Shown: positions 56,844 to 63,966 of the stretch, one piece after another
Numbering within the stretch: position 1 is the stretch's first letter
How the letters are laid out: each line of letters starts with the position of its first letter
NCBI RefSeq assembly: GCF_000416965.1
Contig: NZ_ATCL01000014.1
Coordinates: 248,001 to 312,000 of the forward strand
From: Exiguobacterium chiriqhucha RW-2
Lineage (GTDB): Bacteria; Bacillota; Bacilli; Exiguobacteriales; Exiguobacteriaceae
Direction: 5' to 3'
Length of the DNA: 64,000 bases
Notes under the pieces: generated by a model
What the model was told of the DNA's origin: nothing
Databases searched by the model: none
What the model saw: the letters and a program-made list of their open reading frames with translations, nothing else
Position numbers and translations under genes: made by a program

Positions 56844-57015
56844 AGCGTGTCTGCGGTATATATTTTCTAGTACGGCGGTTTGTCGAACGCGGTGCGACGA
56901 GGAAGAAGATTCCTAACATCACACCGACTCCAAGTCCCCAAAGACTGTTGAACAGAAGCATCAACACGATCCCGAAGACGAGTCCAATACTCACATCACC
57001 CATACGGTCAAACAT
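56842..57015 (-). CDS. Small membrane protein
   Basis: 57 residues, starting M-F-D-R-M-G-D-V-S-I-G-L-V-F-G, hydrophobic to about residue 42, with FNSLWGLGVGVMLGIFFLVA and a basic end (RSTNRRTRKY). RBS AAAGGTGG. Shares the W-x-L-G-x-G-x-x-x-x-F-F pattern with the 48-residue protein at 44253-44399. Followed by its own terminator. Confidence 0.6.
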   Translation of the reverse strand: MFDRMGDVSIGLVFGIVLMLLFNSLWGLGVGVMLGIFFLVAPRSTNRRTRKYIPQTR

Positions 57016-57105
57016 TTGTAACCACCTTTTCTGTGTTTGCTAGACTAAAGGTTTACCCACAATTGAGAAGTGAACCACCTGGGAGGCTAGCACGTCTCCC
57101 TTTTG

Positions 57106-58026
57106 TTATACGTGATTTTTCTGACCAGGTTTCGTTTTATAGAAACTATAGACGACACTGATCAAGATGACGATGACGATTGCGCCAAGTGACATCCAAA
57201 TCGGCATCTTGTAGACGTCGCCCAATACCATCTTCGCTCCGATGAAGACGAGCATGAAGCTGAGTCCGTGCTTCAAGTAGTAGAAGCGGTCAATCAAGTT
57301 GGCGAGGACGAAGTAGAGGCTACGGAGTCCAAGAATCGCCATGATGTTCGCATAGAAGATGATATACGGGTCACGCGAGTAGGCGAAGCTGGCCGCGACC
57401 GAGTCGACGGCGAAGACGATATCCGACAGCTCGATGAAGATGAGCGCGATGAACAGCGGTGTGAAGAACAGTTTGCCGTTGATGCGTTTCGTGAACTTAC
57501 CAGACGAGATGTCTTGCGTGATGGGCAAGCGGCGTTCGAGCCAACGAATCGTCTTGTTCTCCTCGAGCGACTCGTCCTTACCGATGTTCTTGAACATCAT
57601 CCATCCTGTATAGATGAGGAAGGCACCGAACACGTAATAGACCCAATCGAAGTTCTCTAAGAGCGAGACGCCAGCCACGATAAAGACGGCCCGGAAGAAG
57701 ATTGCCCCGAGAATGCCCCAGAACAACACCTTATGCTGATACTTGAGCGGAATCGCGAAGTAGGCGAACACGAGCGAGAAGACGAACACGTTATCGATGG
57801 CGAGTGCCTTCTCGATGAAGTAGACGCTCGCATATTCTGTCGCGACGGTGCTGCCTTGCGAGTAGAACAACCAACCGCCGAACGCGATGGCGATCCCGAT
57901 CCAGACGAACGTCCATGTCCATGCCTCGCGGAGCGAGACTTCGTGTGCCTTGCGGTGGAACACCCCGAGGTCAAGTGCGAGCATGAAGATGACGAGTGCC
58001 AAAAAGGCGATGAGTAGGGTCAACAA
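57106..58026 (-). CDS. TerC/Alx-family metal exporter
   Basis: 306 residues, about eight membrane segments. Family acids in the membrane: LDLGVFHRK, FIEKALAIDNVFVFSLVF and ELSDIVFAVDSVAA. Such proteins export Mn2+ or protect exported metalloproteins. Starts with TTG (two TTG codons in a row) behind AAAAGGAGG. Neither a yybP-ykoY manganese riboswitch nor space for one is present; instead the promoter carries two inverted-repeat operators. Confidence 0.88.
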   Translation of the reverse strand: MLTLLIAFLALVIFMLALDLGVFHRKAHEVSLREAWTWTFVWIGIAIAFGGWLFYSQGSTVATEYASVYFIEKALAIDNVFVFSLVFAYFAIPLKYQHKVLFWGILGAIFFRAVFIVAGVSLLENFDWVYYVFGAFLIYTGWMMFKNIGKDESLEENKTIRWLERRLPITQDISSGKFTKRINGKLFFTPLFIALIFIELSDIVFAVDSVAASFAYSRDPYIIFYANIMAILGLRSLYFVLANLIDRFYYLKHGLSFMLVFIGAKMVLGDVYKMPIWMSLGAIVIVILISVVYSFYKTKPGQKNHV

Positions 58027-58041
58027 TAATTCCTCCTTTTA

Positions 58042-58055
58042 AGTTCACATGAACT
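58042..58055. promoter_or_regulatory. TerC operator, downstream copy
   Basis: AGTTCACATGAACT: perfect 6-bp arms AGTTCA/TGAACT with 2-nt spacer, between the -10 and the start codon. Its centre is 30 bp from the second copy. Confidence 0.55.
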
Positions 58056-58065
58056 CTATATATTC

Positions 58066-58094
58066 AATTTAAGGTCATAAGAACTTAAAGTCAA
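58066..58094 (-). promoter_or_regulatory. TerC promoter
   Basis: Minus strand TTGACT, 17 nt, TAAATT. The spacer is filled by the second operator copy. Confidence 0.6.
58072..58085. promoter_or_regulatory. TerC operator, spacer copy
   Basis: AGGTCATAAGAACT (minus strand AGTTCTTATGACCT), a weaker copy of AGTTCA-N2-TGAACT inside the promoter spacer. Confidence 0.5.
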
Positions 58095-58115
58095 GAGGGT
58101 AAACTGCGATTCCAC

Positions 58116-58146
58116 AAAAAAACACTCCGAATCGATTTCGGAGTGT
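58116..58146 (-). terminator. Terminator of the DedA gene
   Basis: Minus strand ACACTCCGA / TCGGAGTGT then seven T. Confidence 0.9.
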
Positions 58147-58152
58147 GCAAAC

Positions 58153-58776
58153 TTAACGCTGTTCAGAGCGACGTGACCAGATGACCCGGACGATGAAAGC
58201 GCCTAGTCCGAGAAGGATGACGGCGAGGACGCCATACATGACATGCGAATACGTCTCGATATGGCCGAGCCACACTTGCCAATTCTCCCCGACGTACACG
58301 CCGACAAAGATGAGCACCGTGTTCCAAATGAGCGTCCCGAGTGTCGTCAGCATCAAAAATTTGACGAACGGCATGTTCGACATGCCGGCCGGAATCGAGA
58401 TGAGGCTGCGGACGACGGGGACGAATCGACCGAAAAAGACGAGTTTCGGTCCAAAGCGGTCGAACCAGCGATCGGCCATGCGGACGTCATCCACTTTCAA
58501 ATAGAGACGTTTGCCGTAACGTGCGACCCATGACTCGAGACGCTCCTTGTCGAAAAATAATCCCACGCTATACAAAACGATAGCTCCGATAACCGCACCG
58601 ACCGTCGCGGCGAGAATCATCCAGACGGGTGTAAGCGTGGTCGTCGTCGTGAAGAAGCCGCCGAATATTAAAATGAGCTCGGACGGGATAGGTGGGAAGA
58701 CGTTCTCGATAAAGATGAGGAAGAGGACGCCCCAATAACCGAACTGCTCAATCATTTGTTGAATCCATTGTTCCAT
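58153..58776 (-). CDS. DedA-family membrane protein
   Basis: 207 residues with four to five membrane segments. Family signatures: FIENVFPPIPSELIL near the N-terminus and GRFVPVVRSLISIPAGMS in the re-entrant loop. Members move undecaprenyl phosphate or phosphatidylethanolamine across the membrane, or affect proton motive force. Single gene, RBS AAGGAGAA. Confidence 0.9.
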   Translation of the reverse strand: MEQWIQQMIEQFGYWGVLFLIFIENVFPPIPSELILIFGGFFTTTTTLTPVWMILAATVGAVIGAIVLYSVGLFFDKERLESWVARYGKRLYLKVDDVRMADRWFDRFGPKLVFFGRFVPVVRSLISIPAGMSNMPFVKFLMLTTLGTLIWNTVLIFVGVYVGENWQVWLGHIETYSHVMYGVLAVILLGLGAFIVRVIWSRRSEQR

Positions 58777-58865
58777 GAATCGGTTCTCCTTGCGTATATG
58801 ACATCTCTGTCTACTTTACCCGACGGCAAGGAGCACGCCCATACGACTTGAGGTTGAATTTTGAC

Positions 58866-59846
58866 TCAAATCGCACCGACGACCGCGTGTGGGATGTACG
58901 GTTCTTCGAGCGAAGCCATCTCTTCTTGTGTCAACGTGACGGCAAACGCACCGACCGCCTCGTCCAAATGACGCTGCTTCGTGGCACCGACGATTGGCGA
59001 GGTGACCGTGTCTTGTTGCAAGAGCCAGGCGAGAGCGACTTGTGTCCGGGTAATTCCCCGCGTCTCAGCGATTGCGGCGACCCGCTCGATGATGAGCCGG
59101 TCGGCGTCCATCGTCGCGTCATATTTCGAACGTTGAATCACGTCCGTCTCAGAGCGGTGGGTCACGGTCGACACGTCGCGTGTCAGGCGCCCCGAGGCGA
59201 GCGGACTGTACGGTGTGACCCCAATTTTCTCTTCCCGGCAGAGCGGCATCATTTCACGCTCTTCTTCCCGATAAATCAAGTTCAAATGGTTTTGCATCGA
59301 CACGAACCGGGTCCAGTTGTTCCGTTCCGCCACGTGGAGCGCTTTTTGGAACTGCCAGGCGTACATTGCCGATGCACCGATATAGCGGGCCTTCCCGGAT
59401 TTGACGACGTCATGGAGCGCCTCCATCGTCTCTTCGATCGGTGTGTCATAGTCCCAGCGGTGGATGATATACAGGTCGACGTAATCGGTGCCGAGCCGTT
59501 TCAAACTATGATCGATTTCCGACAGAATCGCCTTCCGCGACAAGCCGCCGCCGTTCGGACCGTCGTGCATTCGACCGTGAACTTTTGTTGCGAGAACGAT
59601 TTCGTCCCGGTTCGCATAATCCCGAAGCGCACGTCCGACGTATTCCTCGCTCGTGCCTTTCGAGTAGATGTTTGCCGTGTCAAAGAAGTTGATACCGAGG
59701 TCGAGTGCTTGTTTGATGATCGGACGGGTCGCCGCCTCATCGAGTACCCAGTCATGAATCCATCGGTTCGCGTCGCCAAAGCCCATACAGCCGAGACAGA
59801 GCCTTGAGACATCGAGTCCCGTATTGCCAAGTTTTACGTATTCCAC
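58866..59846 (-). CDS. Aldo/keto reductase
   Basis: 326 residues from GTG (V-E-Y-V-K-L-G) behind AAGGAGG. TIM barrel with catalytic tetrad: Asp in FFDTANIYSKG, Tyr in the same stretch, Lys in VLATKVHG, His in LYIIHRWD. Cofactor region PYSPLASGRL. YajO/Tas-like group; substrate unknown. Second gene of a two-gene operon with the HPr-like gene (13 nt gap), divergent from an AraC regulator. Confidence 0.88.
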   Translation of the reverse strand: MEYVKLGNTGLDVSRLCLGCMGFGDANRWIHDWVLDEAATRPIIKQALDLGINFFDTANIYSKGTSEEYVGRALRDYANRDEIVLATKVHGRMHDGPNGGGLSRKAILSEIDHSLKRLGTDYVDLYIIHRWDYDTPIEETMEALHDVVKSGKARYIGASAMYAWQFQKALHVAERNNWTRFVSMQNHLNLIYREEEREMMPLCREEKIGVTPYSPLASGRLTRDVSTVTHRSETDVIQRSKYDATMDADRLIIERVAAIAETRGITRTQVALAWLLQQDTVTSPIVGATKQRHLDEAVGAFAVTLTQEEMASLEEPYIPHAVVGAI

Positions 59847-59859
59847 GAAAATGCCTCCT

Positions 59860-60105
59860 TCAAAGTTGATACGTGGAGAGGAACCGTTCGAACTCATCCA
59901 CGGTGCTGTCGTCGTTGACGGTCAATCGTAATTCGGTATGGGTGCCGATCGGAAGCGCTAGCGCCTCGACAAGTGCCTCTGGCGTCGGTTCAAGTCGGAA
60001 TGAATCGAGCCGAATCACCACGTTATGGGCAAGTGCGAAATGCGCACAACGGGTGAGCAATGTCGCGAAGCCACGTTCGACCGTCACGTGATACGTCTTT
60101 TCCAT
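59860..60105 (-). CDS. HPr-like protein without phosphorylation sites
   Basis: 81 residues from MEKTYHVTVERG, RBS AGGAGGGG. The pattern of strands and helices follows HPr: VERGFATLLTRCAHFALAHN for the first helix region, RLDSFRLEPTPEALVEALAL for the region around Ser46, and GTHTELRLTVNDDSTVDEFERFL at the end. His15 is missing (no HARPA motif) and Ser46 is not conserved. If the alignment is right, it cannot act in the phosphotransferase relay. Encoded just before the aldo/keto reductase. Confidence 0.5.
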   Translation of the reverse strand: MEKTYHVTVERGFATLLTRCAHFALAHNVVIRLDSFRLEPTPEALVEALALPIGTHTELRLTVNDDSTVDEFERFLSTYQL

Positions 60106-60261
60106 GTCGATTCCCCTCCTTTGCCACCAGTATGACGCGAGATGTGGGGCGGGCGTTAGCGCGTTCATGTCGTGTTTTTGCCTAATCCTCTCAACAGGTT
60201 GGACAGGGCTCGTCCAAGAAAACGATCTGCCGTATACTGAAGGGGAGAATCCAGAGGGAGG

Positions 60262-61143
60262 GTGAACGACATCGAGACACGACTGCAACTGATTGACGTC
60301 ATCACACGACATATACCGGGGGACGGGGTGCATCCGACGATCGTCCCGGCGATGACGTTCATTCATGAATCGATGGTGACCGAACCGATTACACGCGTCA
60401 ATGAACCGTCATTTTGCCTAATCCTGCAGGGTGGGAAAGAGATGTTGTTCGGTGACGAACGGCTCGTCTACGAGGGCGGACATTACCTCGTTGCCTCGGT
60501 CGACTTGCCTGTGACGGGACAAGTGACGAAAGCGAGCGCAGACGTCCCATACGTGGCGCTGAAACTCGAGTTGACGATTGACGACTTGATCGATGCCGTC
60601 GGGCACGTCGAGCTGACCGAGCCGCGTGAACCAAAACGAGGCATGTATATCGCCGATGCCGACGAGGCGTTGTTCGATGTCGCGCTCCGTCTCGCCCGTC
60701 TCGTCGACACACCGGATCACGTGGCACTCGCGCCGCTTTATAAGCGCGAGCTCCTGTATTGGGTGGCGCAAGGGTCGAACGGAGAGATGTTGCGTCAGTT
60801 GGCGTTCGAGGGAAGTCAGGCGTTCCGGATCAAGCGCGTCATCGACCACATCATCGCGAACTTCAACGAGACGATTCGAAGTGAGGAATTGGCCCGCGTC
60901 GCCAACATGAGCGTCTCGACGCTCCACCGTCATTTCAAGGAAGTGACGGCGATGAGCCCGCTCCAGTTCCAAAAACAGTTACGGCTCCAAGAGGCGAGAC
61001 GGCTGTTGCTCATGCAGGCGACGGACGTGGGCGAGGCGGCGTTCCAAGTCGGCTACGAGAGTCAATCGCAGTTCAGCCGCGAGTATGCCCGGTTGTTCGG
61101 GCTGTCGCCACGGGCCGACGTGCGGCAACAACGACAGCTTTGA
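60262..61143 (+). CDS. AraC-family transcriptional regulator (YqhC-like)
   Basis: 293 residues. N-terminal AraC-type cupin (about 1-180) with EPSFCLILQGGKEMLFGDERLVYEGGHYLVAS, here cited as EPSFCLILQGGKE; two helix-turn-helix units at the end with VANMSVSTLHRHFKEVTAMSPLQFQK (start VANMSVSTLHRHF) and AAFQVGYESQSQFSREYARLFG. GTG at 60262 abuts GGGAGG, so the start may be a few codons further. Divergent from the HPr-like and aldo/keto reductase genes, which it probably controls, as YqhC controls yqhD-dkgA. Confidence 0.85.
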   Translation: MNDIETRLQLIDVITRHIPGDGVHPTIVPAMTFIHESMVTEPITRVNEPSFCLILQGGKEMLFGDERLVYEGGHYLVASVDLPVTGQVTKASADVPYVALKLELTIDDLIDAVGHVELTEPREPKRGMYIADADEALFDVALRLARLVDTPDHVALAPLYKRELLYWVAQGSNGEMLRQLAFEGSQAFRIKRVIDHIIANFNETIRSEELARVANMSVSTLHRHFKEVTAMSPLQFQKQLRLQEARRLLLMQATDVGEAAFQVGYESQSQFSREYARLFGLSPRADVRQQRQL

Positions 61144-61169
61144 CAAACGAAATGCGCGAGCGGTATGCT
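61140..61169 (+). promoter_or_regulatory. Promoter of the HAD phosphatase transcript
   Basis: TTGACA (perfect -35), 18 nt, TATGCT. Overlaps the stop codon of the araC gene. Confidence 0.65.
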
Positions 61170-61191
61170 TGAGGGGAAAACGACATACATT

Positions 61192-61221
61192 AGGATTGTT
61201 ACTGGATGACCAGGCAAAACC
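61192..61221 (+). promoter_or_regulatory. Ribonucleic antiterminator (RAT) of the LicT/SacT/BglG type
   Basis: Starts AGGATTGTTACTGG and ends CCAGGCAAAACC, the two halves that form the RAT hairpin in Bacillus bgl and sac leaders. The last bases are also the left arm of the terminator that follows, so the two structures exclude each other. Confidence 0.8.
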
Positions 61222-61259
61222 TAAACTGGGCGCACATGTTGCGTCTGGTTTAGGTTTTT
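61216..61259 (+). terminator. Leader terminator controlled by the RAT
   Basis: Outer arms AAAACCTAAAC / GTTTAGGTTTT, inner GCGCA/TGCGT-type pairing, then T-run; ends 31 nt before the HAD gene. Confidence 0.8.
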
Positions 61260-61289
61260 CTTGTGTTCAGGACAAAAAAGGAGGATATT

Positions 61290-62126
61290 ATGCGACACAT
61301 CATCTTTCTAGACGTCGACGGCACGCTCGTCGATGACCACGGCAACATCCCGGAATCGGCCAAGGAGGCCGTCCGACAGGCGCGACAGAACGGCCATCTC
61401 GTCTTCTTGTCGACCGGGCGCTCGAAGGCCGAGCTGTTCTCGGACATTCTCGACGTCGGCTTTGATGGCATCATCGGGGCAGCCGGGGGCTATATCGAGC
61501 TCGAGGAAGAAGTGTTGTACCATCAACAAGTCTCCGTCGATGATTTGAGCCACCTCATCTCCTTCTTCACGGAACACGGCATCGATTTCTATCTTGAGTC
61601 GAACGACGGCCTGTTCGCCGGCGGCAACGCTAAGGCACGGGTGGCGACGATGATTGACGAGTTGATGGCGAACAATCCGGAGGCGAGTGCGACAATCGAG
61701 CGCGGCTTGAAGCCGTTCCATGACGCGATGATGGAAGGGGTCGACCTCGTCCGTCCCGACGTGAACAAAATCTCGTTCCTCGGCTCATCCGTCCCGCTCG
61801 ACGTCATCCAACAAGAGTTCGCATCTCGTTTCACCGTCATCCCGAGCACGGTCGCCGTATTCGGGGCCAACAGTGGGGAGCTGTCCATCCCGGGCGTCAA
61901 CAAAGCGACGGCGATTGCGACACTGCTCGAACATCTAGGGCTCGAGCGAGCGCAGACGTTCGCCTACGGGGACGGGTTGAACGACATCGAGATGCTCGAA
62001 TACGTCAAGGTCGGTGTCGCCATGGGCAATGCCAAACTCGAGGTCAAGCGTGTCGCCAACGATGTGACGGACGCCTGTGACCAAGACGGGCTTGCGAATA
62101 GCTTCAAAAAGTATCGACTCATCTGA
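61290..62126 (+). CDS. Cof-type HAD-IIB sugar phosphatase
   Basis: 278 residues from MRHIIFLDVDGTLVDD behind AAAAGGAGG. HAD motif I DVDGT, motif II STGRS, Lys in NKATAIATLLEHLG, motif IV GDGLNDIEML; type IIB cap (about 80-195). Cof-type enzymes dephosphorylate sugar phosphates or flavin intermediates. The LicT-type leader implies induction by a beta-glucoside or similar sugar, although no PTS permease or phospho-glucosidase is in the window. Confidence 0.9.
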   Translation: MRHIIFLDVDGTLVDDHGNIPESAKEAVRQARQNGHLVFLSTGRSKAELFSDILDVGFDGIIGAAGGYIELEEEVLYHQQVSVDDLSHLISFFTEHGIDFYLESNDGLFAGGNAKARVATMIDELMANNPEASATIERGLKPFHDAMMEGVDLVRPDVNKISFLGSSVPLDVIQQEFASRFTVIPSTVAVFGANSGELSIPGVNKATAIATLLEHLGLERAQTFAYGDGLNDIEMLEYVKVGVAMGNAKLEVKRVANDVTDACDQDGLANSFKKYRLI

Positions 62127-62129
62127 AAA

Positions 62130-62167
62130 AAAAGCCAAGCAACCTCTCTTCAGGTTGCTTGGCTTTT
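62130..62167. terminator. Bidirectional terminator
   Basis: 16-bp perfect arms AAAAGCCAAGCAACCT / AGGTTGCTTGGCTTTT; shared by the HAD gene and the convergent rrf2-type gene. Confidence 0.92.
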
Positions 62168-62584
62168 CGTTGCGACATCGTTCACGACATCGGCGAGGGT
62201 CACATGCTTCAATACCGATTCCATCGCCGATTGGGCGTGGATAAAGATCGGCTCGATCGTCGCTTGGATATGTTGGCCGACAGGACACGCCAGGTTTGGG
62301 TTGTCATGGATACTGAACAGCTCGTTCTCCTCGACGACACTGACGGCGCGATAGACATCATAGAGCGAAATCTCGGTCAAGTCTTTCGTCAGTTTGGCTC
62401 CGGCGACGCCAGGCTTCACTTCAATCAAGTCGGCCTTCTTCAACATGGCCATGATTTTTCGGATTAGGGCCGGGTTCGTGTTGACACTGCCGGCCAAAAA
62501 GTCAGACGAGGTGACGCCGTCCTGATTGACCTCGATCAACGTCAAGATATGAATGCCGACCGCGAAACGGCTACTGATGGACAT
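62150..62584 (-). CDS. Rrf2-family transcriptional regulator (YwnA-like)
   Basis: 144 residues. Rrf2 winged helix: SSRFAVGIHILTLIE, LAGSVNTNPALIRKIMAMLKKADLI (cited in part), GAKLTKDLTEISLYDVYRAV. Only one Cys (LACPVGQH), so no Fe-S cluster of the IscR kind; a thiol redox switch is possible. Divergent from an NmrA-type oxidoreductase, like ywnA-ywnB of Bacillus. RBS AAGGTGG. A promoter and inverted repeat upstream suggest autoregulation. Confidence 0.88.
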   Translation of the reverse strand: MSISSRFAVGIHILTLIEVNQDGVTSSDFLAGSVNTNPALIRKIMAMLKKADLIEVKPGVAGAKLTKDLTEISLYDVYRAVSVVEENELFSIHDNPNLACPVGQHIQATIEPIFIHAQSAMESVLKHVTLADVVNDVATKSQAT

Positions 62585-62609
62585 AGGCTACCACCTTTCT
62601 GCACAAGTC

Positions 62610-62630
62610 ATGTAAGTGAATTGGTTACAT
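62610..62630. promoter_or_regulatory. Candidate Rrf2 operator at its own promoter
   Basis: ATGTAA, 9 nt, TTACAT. Lies just downstream of a minus-strand promoter (TTGTCA, 16 nt, TATACT; 62635-62662). Confidence 0.5.
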
Positions 62631-62655
62631 CTTCAGTATAACAGGGAACAAACAA

Positions 62656-62684
62656 TTGACAAACGAAGATGCTGTAACTATGAT
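62656..62684 (+). promoter_or_regulatory. Promoter of the NmrA-type gene
   Basis: TTGACA, 17 nt, TATGAT: near consensus. Confidence 0.75.
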
Positions 62685-62686
62685 GA

Positions 62687-62696
62687 TTACATGTAA
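62687..62696. promoter_or_regulatory. Candidate Rrf2 operator at the NmrA-type promoter
   Basis: TTACATGTAA, perfect palindrome at the predicted transcription start, with the same TTACAT/ATGTAA half-sites as the 62610-62630 repeat. Confidence 0.55.
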
Positions 62697-62732
62697 CTGA
62701 TTTAATTACAGGTTAAAAGGAGGAAATGATTT

Positions 62733-63593
62733 ATGAAATACTTAGTCACAGGTGCAACCGGGAAACTCGGTTCGAAAATTGTCGATGTGTTACTCAAGTC
62801 GGTACCCGCAAGTGAACTCGCGGTCAGCGTCCGCAATCCGGAAAAAGCGGAAGCACTGAAAGCGAAAGGTGTCGATGTGCGACATGGGGACTTCGACAAG
62901 CCCGAGACGCTCGATGAAGCGTTCAAAGGTGTCGAACGACTGCTCATCATCTCGGCGGACGGGGACAACGACACGCGCATCCGTCAACATGCGAACGCCG
63001 TCGAGGCGGCCGAGCGCGCAGGCGTATCGTTCATCGCCTATACGAGTCTCGCCGATGCGACAGAAAGCCAAAACTTGATGGCCCCGCCACATGTCGAGAC
63101 CGAAGGCGCAATCGAGCGGACGGGGATCCCGCATGCGTTCTTGCGCAACAACTGGTACTTAGAAAACGAACTTGGTAGCATTCAAGGTGTGCTTGCCGGC
63201 GCACCTTGGGTGACGGCAGCCCGTGACGGCAAAGTCGGTTGGGCGCTACAAGAAGATTACGCTGAAGCGATCGCGAACGTTTTGATGGCAGACGATTTCG
63301 AACAAGACATCTTTGAATTGTCAGGTCCGCTCCATACGCAAGCCGAACTCGTCGAGGCGCTCAGTGAAGTGCTCGGGCGTGAAGTGGCCCTCCAAGAAGT
63401 GAGTAACGACGCTTACGCTGGCGTCATGCGCGGCGCCGGGGTGCCGGAAGGAGCGATTCCAATCGTCGTCGGCATTCAAGACAGCATCCGCAACGGCTCG
63501 CTCGAGGTCGAGTCGAATGATTTCGAGTTGGTGCTCGGTCGTCCGGTGACACCGCTCAAAGAGGCGCTTCAAAAGCTCGTATCAACGTTATAA
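62733..63593 (+). CDS. NmrA-type NAD(P)H-binding oxidoreductase (QorB/YwnB-like)
   Basis: 286 residues. Atypical SDR: dinucleotide loop VTGATGKLGSKIV, SVRNPEKAEALKAKGVDVRHGDFDKPETL (first half cited as SVRNPEKAEALKAKG), then NNWYLENELG. Resembles quinone reductase 2 (QorB/YtfG). Likely responds to electrophile or oxidant stress under the divergent Rrf2 regulator. RBS AAAAGGAGG. Confidence 0.85.
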   Translation: MKYLVTGATGKLGSKIVDVLLKSVPASELAVSVRNPEKAEALKAKGVDVRHGDFDKPETLDEAFKGVERLLIISADGDNDTRIRQHANAVEAAERAGVSFIAYTSLADATESQNLMAPPHVETEGAIERTGIPHAFLRNNWYLENELGSIQGVLAGAPWVTAARDGKVGWALQEDYAEAIANVLMADDFEQDIFELSGPLHTQAELVEALSEVLGREVALQEVSNDAYAGVMRGAGVPEGAIPIVVGIQDSIRNGSLEVESNDFELVLGRPVTPLKEALQKLVSTL

Positions 63594-63605
63594 ACGATAA
63601 TAGTG

Positions 63606-63642
63606 ACGTCACGTTTTCGATGATTGAGAACGTGACGTTTTT
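63606..63642 (+). terminator. Terminator after the NmrA-type gene
   Basis: ACGTCACGTT / AACGTGACGT, then TTTTT. Confidence 0.85.
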
Positions 63643-63750
63643 TGATGAATATTAGTGATTTGTCTTCACATATTTGTGAACACGTCATCCCCATCCGTTA
63701 TACTAACAATAAATGGATAATCATAGATGTACATAGGAAGGATCGATTAC

Positions 63751-63927
63751 ATGAAAAACATGATGTTCTTAATCGGCGTCGTCTTAGGATTAGGATTATT
63801 GTTCGGGCTGAGATATGAATTCAATGTCATCGGGGATACGGGCTTTAGAATCGCGGCCATCCTCATGCTCATATCGGTACTCATCATTCGGTCGACTGCA
63901 AAAATTTCATTCTTCAGCCATTCATAA
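63751..63927 (+). CDS. Small membrane protein, hypothetical
   Basis: 58 residues from MKNMMFLIGVVLG, AGGAAGGA upstream. Two membrane helices (about 3-20 and 31-49) with a short loop. Not recognised. Confidence 0.6.
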   Translation: MKNMMFLIGVVLGLGLLFGLRYEFNVIGDTGFRIAAILMLISVLIIRSTAKISFFSHS

Positions 63928-63966
63928 AAACAGACCGCGAATCCACATTCGCGGTCTGTTTTTTAG
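63927..63966. terminator. Bidirectional terminator at the window end
   Basis: 15-bp perfect arms AAAACAGACCGCGAA / TTCGCGGTCTGTTTT. Confidence 0.9.

Noticed and set aside
58027-58115. Search for a yybP-ykoY manganese riboswitch before the TerC gene
   Set aside because: Only about 40 nt lie between the predicted promoter and start codon, too short, and the conserved core is absent.
58848-59807. 319-codon plus-strand frame opposite the aldo/keto reductase
   Set aside because: Antisense shadow of a well-conserved gene; composition typical of a complement frame (rich in Arg, His, Asp, Val).
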